Counted from the stretch's first letter, positions 1 to 9,734 are shown. The stretch: 64,000 nt of DNA from Acidobacteriota bacterium (GCA_003225175.1 QIBA01000034.1:53918-117917); one strand, 5' to 3'. The notes: a model not told the origin generated them from the sequence alone. A program made the numbers and translations.

Positions 1-668
1 GGCAAAAAACTACTTTTAGGCTAGCGCTCGAAAAAGCTTCATCGGACATCGCTTTCACGACTCCAGAGTTCAAGGCGCTACCCAGTAACCAAGCTCCGGA
101 CGGAACCGCGACTCTTCGTCATGACATGGAAAGAGGACACATACAGCTATCTGGACTATTCCGAAGTGTGGGAGCCTTCTTACCAAACGGGGTTAGTGAT
201 TCGGTATTTGGGTGGGGATTTAACTTCACTGGATCGCATAAGACATTTGGTAAGGATACTTTCGTCTACCAAGGCGTATATGGCCATGGCATTGAGCGAT
301 ACTTGAACGATACATCCGGATTGGGCATCGACGCTGCTGTAACGAGCACGCAGGATCCCCATTTGAAGGCCGTTCCCGTCGTTGCCGCTTATGGAAGTTA
401 TCAACATTTCTGGATGGATAGAGTGCGGTCCTCTGTTATGTACGGATTTGTGCAAGTCGACAATACCAATTTCCAGCCCGGCACTGTTTTCCACCAAAGC
501 AACTACACATCCGCAAACGTTATCTGGAATGTGGTTGGATCGTTGCATGTTGGCACAGAATTTCTGTACGGCTGGGTGGTGAAGAAAGACGGCTCAACGG
601 GAAATGTTCCCCGACTCATGCTGAGCGCGAAATACAACTTTGTGAAAGCTCAGAAAACCGCGAACTAG
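1..668 (+). CDS. DcaP-like outer-membrane porin, C-terminal part (5' end outside window)
   Basis: Reading frame 3 is open from the first bases of the window to the TAG at 666-668, giving about 221 residues with no plausible start, so the gene begins upstream. The segment around residues 41-55 (motif RGHIQLSGLFRS) and the closing strands ending LMLSAKYNF resemble DcaP-family trimeric porins: alternating aromatic/hydrophobic beta strands and a C-terminal phenylalanine-containing strand typical of barrels recognised by the BAM machinery. An internal ATG at 126 is not the real start, because the family homology continues upstream of it. Role by family: passive uptake of small anionic or dicarboxylic solutes across the outer membrane. 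The next gene starts 57 bp later on the same strand and may be co-transcribed. Family call moderately sure; substrate unknown. Confidence 0.7.
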   Translation, partial: QKTTFRLALEKASSDIAFTTPEFKALPSNQAPDGTATLRHDMERGHIQLSGLFRSVGAFLPNGVSDSVFGWGFNFTGSHKTFGKDTFVYQGVYGHGIERYLNDTSGLGIDAAVTSTQDPHLKAVPVVAAYGSYQHFWMDRVRSSVMYGFVQVDNTNFQPGTVFHQSNYTSANVIWNVVGSLHVGTEFLYGWVVKKDGSTGNVPRLMLSAKYNFVKAQKTAN

Positions 669-725
669 GCTGAGCTGAATCTGCGCCATGAAGCACCATA
701 ACCCGCAACAATCTGGAGGAAGGTG

Positions 726-3512
726 ATGAGTATTGCAGCAACTGCACAAGGCACTCGTGTTGATCAGTTCTTTACCGCAGCAGAAGCCCGGTTTGACCGG
801 TGGCGGACACTGTTGGACGCAGCGCGCGCCTGGGAGGCAGGAAAAGAGAAAGATTCAAGTTCGACGTTTGCTGCCCTCCAGGAATTGAAACAATGGGAGG
901 ATTACTTCGCTTATCCCGGTCCCATTCTGATGCGCAGTCTGGAGGAAAGCATCGCCTCTGGTGATCTGAGACGAACCGTTCGATTGGTCCAGTTGATCCA
1001 CGTTGCTCTTCTTACGCATTCATATCGCAGTAATCCGGCTGAGTGGGACGGAGAAGAACAGCCGGTCAGGTTAGGAGAGGGTCTTCCCGGCGGAGACGAC
1101 GCTGCCGCTCACCGCCCATATTTTGAAGTGCTGGTCGTTACACCTCTCCGTCGGGATGCCTGGCCCGAAATGGCACAGGAGTATAAAAAGCTCCGTCGTC
1201 CGCAGGACAGGTTCATTTACGAATTGGTCTTTGTCGGGAGCTTTGAAGACGCAGTACTCGCATCGATTGTGAACGGCAATATCGAGTCGGTAATCGCATC
1301 CGATGGCGTTCCGTTCGCCTCCTCTCATGATGCACCGGTTTTACGTGAGTTTCTGCTGGCGAATCTGCCCTCTCATGCGTTCAGTACGCGTTCTGGCGAG
1401 CAGACTCTGGAGCTCGCAAGAGCGCTGAAGCAGATTCGTCCGGAGCTCGACATTTTTCTTCTCAGCGGAAGCGAAGTGGAAAAGATCGCAGGCGATGCCA
1501 CCGCTGCGGAATATATCCGACGGATTTTCTATCAAGTCGAAGAACCGCTGGAGCTGCATCTCAGCATCCTGGATGCAATTGCGGACCGATTTGAAACTCC
1601 TTATTTTGACAATCTACAGAAATATGCCCAACGTCCCATGGGCACCTTTCATGCGCTGCCGGTAGCGCGCGGGAAATCGATTTTCAAGTCGAATTGGATT
1701 CGAGATATGGGCAGGTTCTACGGCATGAACCTGTTCCTCGCGGAATCATCCGCTACCACAGGCGGTCTCGACAGTCTGCTGGAACCCACCGGGAACGTAA
1801 AGGTCGCCCAGGAGAAGGCCGCTCGAGCCTTTGGGGCGGACCATGTATTCTTCGTCACGAACGGCACTTCAACGTCGAACAAGATGGTTGAGCAGGCGTT
1901 GCTGGGTCCCGACGATATCATGCTCGTCGATCGAAACTGCCACAAATCACATCACTATGGTGCGGTTCTTTCTGGAGCACTTCCTCTTTATCTTGAAGCC
2001 TATCCTCTGAGGAAATTCTCGATGTATGGAGCAGTTCCTTTGGCCTCCATAAAACAAGCCCTACTCGAACTGAAAGCCGAAGGAAAACTGGACCGTGCTC
2101 GACTTCTTGTCCTCACCAACTGCACTTTCGACGGACATATCTACAACGTTGAACGCGTGATGGAAGAATGCCTGGCCATCAAACCTGACCTGATTTTCCT
2201 GTGGGACGAAGCATGGTTTGGATTTGCCAGATGGACTCCGTTCTATCGCCGGCGCACGGCGATGGGAGCTGCAGCCATTCTGGAGCGTAAGTTTAAAGAT
2301 CCCGCGTATCACAGGGCCTATGAGGAGCAAAAGAAAAAGTTGGGAGATAACCTCGACCTCTCGAATCCAGAGGTACTAAAGACGCGTCTCTTGGCCGATC
2401 CTGACAAAGTACGGCTGCGAGTGTACCAGACGAACTCGACACACAAATCAATGTCTTGCTTGCGTCAAGGGTCGATGGTCCTGGTCAAAGATCAGGATTA
2501 TCACACTGTAGAAGAGCAGTTCCATGAAGCGGTGTTCACTCATGCCTCTACTTCGCCCAACCTCCAGATCATTGCATCGATCGATGTGGCACGCCGCCAA
2601 ATGGAGTTGGAGGGATACGAGCTGGTAAATCGAGCGATTCAATTGGCTCTTGACGTGCGCCGTGAAGTTAATTCGCACCCGTTGGTTTCAAAATATTTCC
2701 ATGTTGCCGGAGCGGACGAGATGATTCCGGAAGAATTCCGCGCTTCCGGATTCGTGGATTACCTGGTTCCTGGCACAAACTGGTCCACCAGTCTGAAATG
2801 CCTGCGCGACGATGAAGTTGCGCTCGACGTGACGCGGCTGACGTTAGTGTGTGGAAGTGCCGGTTTCGACGGCACGCAATTCAAGAACATACTCGCCGCA
2901 GATTACGATATTCAGCTAAACAAAACCTCCCGCAATAGCGTGCTGCTGCAAACCAACATCAATAACACTCGCAGCGACATTGCACATTTAATCAAAGTCC
3001 TCGTCGGAATTTCGCAACAGATAGACGTGAAACTTCAGCGTGGCGGCAAACAGGCACAGCAAGCCTTCGCGGCACGCGTAAAGTCTCTGATGGAGGATGT
3101 GCCTGATCTTCCAAATTTCACTAGCTTTCACAACACGTTCCGACAAAATCCGGCGAGCACAACCAGCGAGGGCGACATGCGCTCTGCTTTCTTCGGAGCA
3201 TATCGCGAGGAACAGTGTGAGCATGTGAAGCTCTCGAGTGCGGAAATCGATCGGCGTCTGAAGGAGGGTCCCGAGCTGGTCTCTGCCAACTTTGTGATTC
3301 CCTACCCGCCTGGATTTCCGATCATGGTTCCCGGCCAAGTGATCAATCGGGAAACGATCGAGTTTATGCGCAAGCTGGACGTCAAAGAAATCCACGGATT
3401 CGCTGCGGCGCTTGGCTTGAAACTGCTCACGCCAGCGTATCTCGAAGCTGCCGGCGGTCGCGGCAAAGGTATTGAACAGCCAAAGCGCGTGGCGCGGAGT
3501 TCTGCTGCTTAG
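726..3512 (+). CDS. Orn/Lys/Arg-type PLP-dependent decarboxylase, long form
   Basis: 928-residue fold-type I PLP enzyme of the inducible ornithine/lysine/arginine decarboxylase family. Start: GGAGGA at 715-720 is 5 nt before ATG 726, while the in-frame GTG at 723 is too close. Visible landmarks are a receiver-like N-terminal 'wing' region (roughly residues 130-270), the phosphate-binding stretch VTNGTSTSNK, the pyridine-nitrogen aspartate in WDEAWFGFA, and the Schiff-base lysine in STHKSMS (K574). The C-terminal domain holds SLKCLRDDEVALD and LNKTSRNSVLLQTNIN. It is longer than the usual 700-755 residues, mostly N-terminally. Such enzymes consume a cytosolic proton per turnover and form acid-stress systems or make polyamines. 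Substrate cannot be read from sequence. Downstream lie AspT and AspD, another proton-consuming decarboxylation pair, which supports an acid-tolerance role by inference. Confidence 0.85.
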   Translation: MSIAATAQGTRVDQFFTAAEARFDRWRTLLDAARAWEAGKEKDSSSTFAALQELKQWEDYFAYPGPILMRSLEESIASGDLRRTVRLVQLIHVALLTHSYRSNPAEWDGEEQPVRLGEGLPGGDDAAAHRPYFEVLVVTPLRRDAWPEMAQEYKKLRRPQDRFIYELVFVGSFEDAVLASIVNGNIESVIASDGVPFASSHDAPVLREFLLANLPSHAFSTRSGEQTLELARALKQIRPELDIFLLSGSEVEKIAGDATAAEYIRRIFYQVEEPLELHLSILDAIADRFETPYFDNLQKYAQRPMGTFHALPVARGKSIFKSNWIRDMGRFYGMNLFLAESSATTGGLDSLLEPTGNVKVAQEKAARAFGADHVFFVTNGTSTSNKMVEQALLGPDDIMLVDRNCHKSHHYGAVLSGALPLYLEAYPLRKFSMYGAVPLASIKQALLELKAEGKLDRARLLVLTNCTFDGHIYNVERVMEECLAIKPDLIFLWDEAWFGFARWTPFYRRRTAMGAAAILERKFKDPAYHRAYEEQKKKLGDNLDLSNPEVLKTRLLADPDKVRLRVYQTNSTHKSMSCLRQGSMVLVKDQDYHTVEEQFHEAVFTHASTSPNLQIIASIDVARRQMELEGYELVNRAIQLALDVRREVNSHPLVSKYFHVAGADEMIPEEFRASGFVDYLVPGTNWSTSLKCLRDDEVALDVTRLTLVCGSAGFDGTQFKNILAADYDIQLNKTSRNSVLLQTNINNTRSDIAHLIKVLVGISQQIDVKLQRGGKQAQQAFAARVKSLMEDVPDLPNFTSFHNTFRQNPASTTSEGDMRSAFFGAYREEQCEHVKLSSAEIDRRLKEGPELVSANFVIPYPPGFPIMVPGQVINRETIEFMRKLDVKEIHGFAAALGLKLLTPAYLEAAGGRGKGIEQPKRVARSSAA

Positions 3513-3848
3513 GCACAGATACGGGAGATCTTCCGAAGCAGGTCGAGAGTAACTTGCGGGAGGGGTGGCTTGGCTGAGCTCTGCCTGCGCGTGGGACTGC
3601 TTTGTCCCCTTTTGAAACTGCGAAGCAAGGATGCTCCAGTTCATCACTGACAGGTTTACCAGTTGTTGGTCCTGCCGATTCTTCTGATTATGAATAGCGC
3701 AAACCAAGATTGAGAGCACCAGCAGCTATTCACTTCTGCGGCGTGGCTCTCAAACGAAGCCCTGTCAAAAAAAGCTTCGTCAAGCGGACTCTTGGGCTTC
3801 CTGCTCTCGACCTCTGCGCGGAGCGGGTTGAAATACAGAGGTGACTAC
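3513..3848. other. Intergenic region before aspT
   Basis: No convincing gene on either strand; the open frame on the minus strand is antisense to the decarboxylase 3' end. The region is long enough to carry a separate promoter for the aspT-aspD pair. I see no clear intrinsic terminator or operator. Confidence 0.5.
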
Positions 3849-5612
3849 ATGTTTTCCTGGTTCGCAGCAACCCTCCGTCAATACCCGGAGATCGCTATCT
3901 TTCTCACACTCGCGCTGGGTTACTTTTTCGGCAAATTTCAATTCCGCGGCCTCGGTCTGGGATCGGTCACTGCCACGCTGTTGTCGGGTGTCCTGATCGG
4001 ACAGATCGGAATTACGATTTCGACGCCTCTTAAGGCGACCGTGTTCTTAATGTTTCTGTTTGCTGTTGGCTACGGAGTCGGGCCACAGTTCGTTCGCGGC
4101 GTCGCGAAAGATGGAGGACCACAAGCCCTGTTTACTGTTGTCCAATGTGCGCTCTGCCTGGCGGTGCCGATCGTAATCGTCAAATTAGTCGGTTATGACC
4201 TTGGCTATGCAGCAGGACTTTACTCGGGCTCTCAAACAATCTCTGCGGCCATGGGACTCTCAACCGACGCAATCAACCGATTGGGGCTCGGCGCCGACCA
4301 AACGAAGGCGCTACTCAACTCAATGCCAATAGCTTATGCCGTGAGTTACATCTTTGGGACGGTCGGTTCGGCGATCGTCATCGGATTGCTTGGCCCTGCG
4401 CTGCTCCGTTTCGATCTCGCCAAAGCCTGCAAGGATTACGAGGAGAAACATGGCGGAACGAAGGATCTTGGTGGGGCGGGCACTGCGTGGCACCGATGGG
4501 AAGTACGGGCATTCCGTGTGCTCGCGAACAGCAGAGTCAACGGTTTGCGAGCTGCGGAAGCGGAATCGCTTGTTCCCAACGCGCGCGTTTTTGTCCTGCG
4601 CCTGCGTCGAAATGGAGTGATTGAGGAAGCAGCTGCAGACACAGTATTGCGCGAGGGCGATGTAATAGCAGTTGTAGGTGCTCGTGAAGTACTCGTAAAC
4701 ATTATCGGCGAGCGAGCGAAGTTAGCTGCGGTTGCAGGAGGGCGCGAAGGTACTGCGATTGGCGGGCAATCTGCACTAGAAGTTGATGATCCTGAACTCT
4801 TGAGCGTTCCAGTCGAGGGCATCGATGTTTGTCTAACTAAGAAAGAGGTGGACGGAAAGACTCTTGCTGAGATTGCGCACCAACCCGGTGCTCGCGGCGT
4901 TTTTCTGCGGAAGATTACGCGAGGCGCAGTCGCTACGTCCATTCCCATCCTGCCGAACACGAAGATATTCCGTGGCGACATTCTCAGCATCGCCGGCCGC
5001 ACTCAAGACACCGCTGCAGCCATCAAGATGATTGGCGTTCCTGATCGTGCTACGGATGTGGCCGACGTGGCGTTCATCGGCGCCGGAATCGCAGTCGGCG
5101 CACTGATCGGCGCGCTAGTTTGGAAAGTAGCAGGCATACCGATAACCCTTTCAACTGCGGGCGGCGCGCTCATCTCCGGACTTGTGTGCGGATGGCTGCG
5201 CTCGGTCCGGCCGACATTTGGCCGCATACCCTCCTCGACCGTATGGTTCATGAACTCCGTCGGCCTCAACATCTTTATTGCAATAGTCGGCATCTCGGCG
5301 GGTCCAGGCTTCGTGAATGGCTTGCGGACACAGGGCATAAGTCTCTTTCTGTGGGGTGCCGTTGCCACAACAGTGCCGCTTGTTTTGGGCATGTACATCG
5401 GCAAGTACCTCTTCCGGTTCCACGACGCGATCTTGCTCGGCATCGTTTCTGGCGCGCGCACGACGACAGCTTCCCTAGGGCTCGTCTGCGATCGGGGGAA
5501 GAGCCAGGTTCCGGCGCTTGGGTACACAGTGACCTACGCAGTTGGTAACACATTCCTCACAATCTGGGGCATGGTGCTGATCGTGCTCTTAACCTTCGGA
5601 TCTTCCAAATAA
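3849..5612 (+). CDS. aspT: AspT-family aspartate:alanine exchanger
   Basis: 587-residue inner-membrane antiporter of the AAE family (TC 2.A.81). Start ATG 3849 follows AGAGGTG at 3837-3843; the frame is open further upstream (ATG at 3792) but the family N-terminus begins at the hydrophobic MFSWFAATL. Architecture: N-terminal membrane half (about residues 1-200), two cytoplasmic TrkA_C/RCK_C-like domains (about 217-285 and 315-395, with [10 protein letters not shown] and RGDILSIAG signatures), then a second membrane half (400-587) carrying [14 protein letters not shown]. The duplicated membrane half around RCK-type domains is diagnostic. In Tetragenococcus AspT swaps external L-aspartate for internal L-alanine; with the decarboxylase encoded 16 bp downstream the cycle consumes one internal H+ and generates proton motive force. 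The name rests on this neighbour, since YidE/YbjL paralogues look alike. Confidence 0.88.
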   Translation: MFSWFAATLRQYPEIAIFLTLALGYFFGKFQFRGLGLGSVTATLLSGVLIGQIGITISTPLKATVFLMFLFAVGYGVGPQFVRGVAKDGGPQALFTVVQCALCLAVPIVIVKLVGYDLGYAAGLYSGSQTISAAMGLSTDAINRLGLGADQTKALLNSMPIAYAVSYIFGTVGSAIVIGLLGPALLRFDLAKACKDYEEKHGGTKDLGGAGTAWHRWEVRAFRVLANSRVNGLRAAEAESLVPNARVFVLRLRRNGVIEEAAADTVLREGDVIAVVGAREVLVNIIGERAKLAAVAGGREGTAIGGQSALEVDDPELLSVPVEGIDVCLTKKEVDGKTLAEIAHQPGARGVFLRKITRGAVATSIPILPNTKIFRGDILSIAGRTQDTAAAIKMIGVPDRATDVADVAFIGAGIAVGALIGALVWKVAGIPITLSTAGGALISGLVCGWLRSVRPTFGRIPSSTVWFMNSVGLNIFIAIVGISAGPGFVNGLRTQGISLFLWGAVATTVPLVLGMYIGKYLFRFHDAILLGIVSGARTTTASLGLVCDRGKSQVPALGYTVTYAVGNTFLTIWGMVLIVLLTFGSSK

Positions 5613-5628
5613 CAACGAGGAGAAAATC

Positions 5629-7257
5629 ATGGACCTTATGGACCTCAGCAAGTTCGAGACGTTGAGCCCGTTCGAGATCAAAGACGAGCTGATCAAACTC
5701 GCTAAGAAAACCTCCCGTACAACTCAATCAGCATTTCTCAATGCCGGCCGCGGCAACCCGAATTGGATCGCGACCACTCCGCGCGAGGGCTATTTTCTGC
5801 TAGGTCAGTTCGCAATCACGGAGAGCAAACGTGTAATGGAGCACCCGGCAGGTCTTGGCGGAATGCCGCAGGCTCAAGGCATCGCCGGCCGGCTTGACGA
5901 ATGGCTTGCGAAGCACGCAGAAATGCCCGGCGCTTCCTTCCTGTCATCAATGGTGACATTTGCCGTAAAGAAGTTCGGATTTGAGCGCGACGCCTTTGTG
6001 CATGAGCTCGTCGATTCCATCATTGGCGATAACTATCCGGTGCCAGATCGAATGCTCGTACACAACGAGCGCATTGTGCACGAGTATCTGATGTGGGCCG
6101 TCTGCGGAGATCCGGTTCCAACCGGCAAGTTCGATCTGTATGCTGTCGAGGGCGGGACCGCGGCGATGTGTTACATCTTCAAATCACTGAAGATGAATCG
6201 CCTGCTGCGTCCGGGCGACACCATTGCACTGGGCACACCCATCTTCACGCCCTATCTTGAGCTGCCTCATCTCGAGGACTATGGTTTGAACTTCGTCACC
6301 ATTCATGCTCCTCAGGAAAACCGTTTTCAGTTCACTGACGCAGAACTCAAAAAGCTCGAGGATCCCAAAATCAAAGCGTTCTTTCTCGTAAATCCAGGTA
6401 ACCCGACGGGAATGGCGCTGAGCCGCGAGGTCATCGGTAAAATCGCAACGTTGGTTAAGACGAAGCGTCCCGATCTTTTGCTCCTCACGGACGATGTGTA
6501 CGGTACCTTCGTCGAAAACTTCCGATCGCTACTCGGTGAGTTGCCGCACAATACGATCGGAGTCTACTCCTATTCGAAATATGTCGGCTGTACCGGATGG
6601 CGGCTCGGGGTCATCGCGATCCACGAAGACAACATCTTTGACAAGATGATTGCGAAGCTTCCTGAAGCCGATCTGAAAGCGCTCGACAAACGCTATGGCG
6701 CACTCACTCTGGAACCGCGCAAAGTCAAGTTCATCGATCGGATTGTTGCTGACAGTCGCGACGTAGCTCTCAACCATACGGCTGGGCTCGCACTGCCTCA
6801 ACAAGTAATGATGAGTATGTTCTCGCTTGCCGAACTGATGGATACCTCCAAGAAATATCAAAAGGCATGTATGGAGATCTTGCATCGCCGTGCCTGGGCT
6901 TTGATCGGAGGCCTGGGCTTGGAGGTCACGCCGAATCCGTTGTACGACGCCTACTACGGATTAATTGACTTCGAGTTCTGGGCGCGCAAGAACATCGGCG
7001 AAGAAGCGGTTGAGTATCTCAAGAAGAATGTGCATCCGCTGGACCTTGCTTTTCGTTTGGCGGAGGATCGTGGAATTGTGTTGCTCAATGGTAGCGGCTT
7101 CGAAGCGCCAAACTGGTCACTACGTGTGTCATTGGCCAATCTCGACGACGAGGCGTATGAAGAGATTGGGCGCGGCGTTCGGTCGATCGCACGGGGATAT
7201 CGAGATGCACACGAAGCTGCGAAGCGGGCCGAGAAAGCCAGGAAGGCAGTCGCCTAG
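5629..7257 (+). CDS. aspD: Bifunctional aspartate aminotransferase / L-aspartate 4-decarboxylase
   Basis: 542-residue PLP enzyme converting L-aspartate to L-alanine plus CO2 (EC 4.1.1.12), with aspartate aminotransferase side activity in characterised members. Start ATG 5629 has GAGGAGA at 5617-5623; the ATG at 5638 is possible but less well spaced. The family signature N-terminus (LSPFEIKDELIKLA, then NAGRGNPNW) is present, as is NPGNPTGMALS and the Schiff-base motif SYSKYVGCTGWRLG, placing the PLP lysine at K317, close to the numbering in characterised ~532-residue enzymes. Length matches the family. It lies 16 bp downstream of aspT, so the two are almost certainly one transcript; the exchanger supplies aspartate and removes alanine. 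The protein is cytosolic and large oligomers are known in the family. Confidence 0.93.
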   Translation: MDLMDLSKFETLSPFEIKDELIKLAKKTSRTTQSAFLNAGRGNPNWIATTPREGYFLLGQFAITESKRVMEHPAGLGGMPQAQGIAGRLDEWLAKHAEMPGASFLSSMVTFAVKKFGFERDAFVHELVDSIIGDNYPVPDRMLVHNERIVHEYLMWAVCGDPVPTGKFDLYAVEGGTAAMCYIFKSLKMNRLLRPGDTIALGTPIFTPYLELPHLEDYGLNFVTIHAPQENRFQFTDAELKKLEDPKIKAFFLVNPGNPTGMALSREVIGKIATLVKTKRPDLLLLTDDVYGTFVENFRSLLGELPHNTIGVYSYSKYVGCTGWRLGVIAIHEDNIFDKMIAKLPEADLKALDKRYGALTLEPRKVKFIDRIVADSRDVALNHTAGLALPQQVMMSMFSLAELMDTSKKYQKACMEILHRRAWALIGGLGLEVTPNPLYDAYYGLIDFEFWARKNIGEEAVEYLKKNVHPLDLAFRLAEDRGIVLLNGSGFEAPNWSLRVSLANLDDEAYEEIGRGVRSIARGYRDAHEAAKRAEKARKAVA

Positions 7258-7323
7258 CCGGAGCTTACGCATTGCGATGGCTATAACTCGTGCTCTTCAT
7301 TGAATCCAGGAATTAGACTGATT

Positions 7324-7822
7324 TCAAAAACCGTATAGCGATGCGGCCAATCGTTGCAGTCCACGATCCTGAGCAATGATGTCGAGATGAATGGAGGTCC
7401 AGTCAGCCAGAAGCAGATTTTCATGTCCCTCTCCGTCGTACGTTTTCACATAGCCGCTGCAGGTTTCGTAGCGATCGATGCGAAGAGGTGCTTCTCCCTT
7501 CAATGGCGAGAACTGATAGCCGATGGTCACTCTGGGAATCGCAAAATGGGCATCCCGTGCGCTTGTACGGCCACCGTGTGCCACAGCATCCACATGAAAG
7601 GAATCGTCGACGCCCCGGTTCCTTGCCGACTAATTGGGCCATGCTGGGTAAAGAGCCACAAGTTGGACAATAGCTTCGGAGCCAGCGCTCTTCATCGCGC
7701 CATTTACGAAACGCTTCTATCAGGGGGCTAGGTAGCGGGACAGTCCTTTCCAGCCAATGTTCGCAGCAATCCAGGAACAGACGTAGAGAATGGGGCATCG
7801 TAGAGTAGCCAACCCACAGCAA
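7324..7822 (-). pseudogene. fdhE-like formate dehydrogenase accessory protein, truncated and frameshifted
   Basis: Two overlapping minus-strand frames join into one FdhE-like protein. The upstream frame (7822 down to about 7500) carries YCPTCGSLPS, LSCGCCGTRWPYKRTGCPFC, three of the paired-cysteine rubredoxin-like motifs of FdhE. The family then expects about 20 residues and a fourth pair, which appears only in the other frame as RYETCSGYVKTY followed by DWTSIHLDIIAQ and a stop at 7324. The switch lies near 7490-7505. FdhE is normally about 300 residues; here the N-terminal half is absent. FdhE family members help maturation of periplasmic molybdenum/selenium formate dehydrogenases. No fdh structural gene is in the window, so this is a relic next to other broken redox genes. 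Confidence 0.7.
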
Positions 7823-7983
7823 GGCTAGCCGCGTTCACGCCGCCCAATTCGGTATTCAGAGTCTTGCTGGCCTCTGAACGAAAAGGCCTGAATCTGGCAA
7901 AGATCAAGCGTTCACTTAGGACATCGCTGGAAAGTCTCTAGCGTTGAGCCTCCGGAACTGGAACGACACTGAAGGCGGAAGGC

Positions 7984-8922
7984 ATGAAACTGACCAACGC
8001 TGCGTGTTGCGTTTTGATCTTCGTGCTGCCGCTGTTCGTGCTTGCCGCTTCCGGCAAGCACTCCAAGTCTCAGAATTCCCCTCAACAGACTGAATCGACG
8101 CCCCAAGCGAATTCCGATTCCTCCAAGGGCGAACATTTCACCGACAATCCTGCCGATCCATCGCTTTATGCCGGCACTGACACATGCAAAACGTGTCACG
8201 AGGACATCGGCAAGACCTACGATCACAGCCCACACTGGAAGACAATGCTCAATCACCGTGGCGTGCAGTATCAGGGATGAGAGGCCTGTCACGGACCGGG
8301 CAAGGCACACGCCGAAGCAGGCGGCGATATTACAAAGATCATCCGCTTTAAAGAACTCTCGCGCGAAGAATCGAGCAAGCGCTGCCTAAGCTGCCATGAG
8401 TTCGGAGAGGAGCACGCCAACTTCCTCCGGTCGGAACATTTAGAAAATAACGTAGGCTGCATTGACTGCCATTCGGCACACCATCCCAAAGTGGAACGTG
8501 CTCTTCTGATGATGGCCCAGCCAATGCTGTGTTACGGCTGCCACCTCGAAATCAAACCACAGTTCTCCAAACCCGTTCACCATCGCGTGGACGAGGGCCT
8601 GATGTCGTGCAGCAATTGTCATAATCCGCATGGCGGGTTCATGACGCGCCGGCTGCGTTCGACCGCTGCACAGGATCAGGTTTGCTTTGGCTGCCATACA
8701 GACAAGGCGGGACCTTTCGTCTTTGAGCACGCGCAGTGAAGACCGGAGGCTGCGTCTCCTGCCACACTCCCCCATGGTTCGTCGAATCCGCGCCTGCTGA
8801 AGCGCAGCCAAGTCAATGTGCTCTGCCTGGAGTGCCACACGCTCACGGTGGATTCGGCGGCTCCCGGCATTCCGTCATTCCATAACCAGGCGCAGAAATA
8901 CCAGGCCTGCACTCGGTTATGA
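7984..8922 (+). pseudogene. Decaheme c-type cytochrome (DmsE/MtrA-like), broken by stop and frameshifts
   Basis: Starts with a clean Sec signal peptide (ATG 7984, hydrophobic core, LAASGK). In-frame heme motifs follow: CKTCH, then a second site where TGA at 8278-8280 stands exactly where the first cysteine of CEACHGPG is expected, then CLSCH, CIDCH, CYGCH, CSNCH, CFGCH. A stop at 8737-8739 is bypassed by a -1/+1 pair: between about 8735 and 8770 the neighbouring frame reads VKTGGCVSCHTP, after which frame 1 resumes with LCLECH. Nine heme sites are recognisable and the tenth is cut off after QACT at 8913, matching a decaheme protein. Family role: periplasmic electron carrier feeding outer-membrane conduits. 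The original was functional in extracellular or periplasmic electron transfer; the present copy is not translatable as one protein. Confidence 0.75.
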
Positions 8923-8929
8923 GCAGCAC

Positions 8930-9382
8930 ATGGAGCGATCTAAACAGACTAGTTTCTGCCTGTCCTGCCACCTTATGGAGCCCTACGGGCGCAGCCTGCA
9001 GGTTGATGATCCAACCTGGCTTCCCGCTTCCCAGTTCCAGAACAACCGCGTGCCTCGCGAGCAAGCTTGCTACACCTGCCACAGCGATTACGTCATGTAC
9101 GGCAGCATGAAGGCGAAGTGGCGCGGGCTTCATCACATTTACGCGCAGTACTTAGGGAATCCCAAGCCTCCGCTCCATCTTTACCGTCCCTACAACAACC
9201 GCGAGTGTCTGCACTGCCACGCCGGATCGCGGACCTTTGAGGAAGGCGCAACTCACAATGCCGATCCTCAGATCATGGCCGATATAAAGAGCAACAGGAT
9301 GTCATGCTTGACCTCCGGGTGCCATGACCAGATTCACAACACTACCAAGCTCAACGAAGTGAAGTATTGGAACGCGAAATGA
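8930..9382 (+). pseudogene. NapC/NirT-like multiheme cytochrome lacking its membrane anchor
   Basis: Frame 2 from ATG 8930 gives 150 residues resembling the body of NapC/NrfH-type quinol dehydrogenase cytochromes: FCLSCHLMEPYGRSL, ACYTCHSDYVMYG followed by KAKWRGLHHIY, ECLHCHAG, and a final non-canonical CLTSGCH (CX4CH). The family's N-terminal membrane anchor is missing; the preceding bases belong to the end of the decaheme gene, cut at its tenth heme site. The simplest reading is a small deletion that removed the 3' end of one gene and the 5' end of the next. The remaining ORF could still be translated but would have no export signal, so I call it a truncated pseudogene. Its stop overlaps the start of the next gene. 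Confidence 0.65.
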
Positions 9383-9651
9383 GTGTCGAAATTCAAATAA
9401 CCGAGATCGAACGGCGCCTACGGATTGCGGGAGCCCTCATATTCCTCGGCCTGCTGATCGAGGCCCTTACGCTGCAGTGGAACAGTCCTATGACCTTTCT
9501 TGTGTTTTTGGGATTAGGCGGCCTTCTCATTGGTCTTGGGGTAGTCTTCTATCTCTTTTCCCTTGTATCCTCTTCTACCCCTGAGGACTCCTCGAGAGCC
9601 CCTCGGCTGCGAAACAGTCGGGACTCAGATCGCATAATCGCGGAGAACTAA
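9379..9651 (+). CDS. Small two-helix membrane protein
   Basis: 90 residues from ATG 9379, whose ATGA overlaps the stop of the NapC-like gene, a sign of translational coupling; the frame is open a few codons further to a TTG at 9367. A short charged N-terminus (EIQITEIERRLR) precedes two hydrophobic segments (about residues 17-35 and 40-64) and a polar, Ser/Arg-rich tail. I do not recognise a family. Its coupling to the cytochrome genes suggests it belonged to the same electron-transfer operon; it is itself intact. Confidence 0.6.
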   Translation: MSVEIQITEIERRLRIAGALIFLGLLIEALTLQWNSPMTFLVFLGLGGLLIGLGVVFYLFSLVSSSTPEDSSRAPRLRNSRDSDRIIAEN

Positions 9652-9734
9652 GAGATCGTCCCAACCTGCCCCACTTTCGCATACGGTTGAAAAAGATCAG
9701 ATTAATGAGTGACCGGTCCATCCTTTATTAGGTG

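Noticed and set aside
8278..8280. TGA as selenocysteine in a cytochrome, with FdhE next door
   Set aside because: The gene has a second stop, two indels and a lost 3' end, and FdhE itself is broken; no SECIS-like hairpin was evident. A nonsense mutation is simpler.
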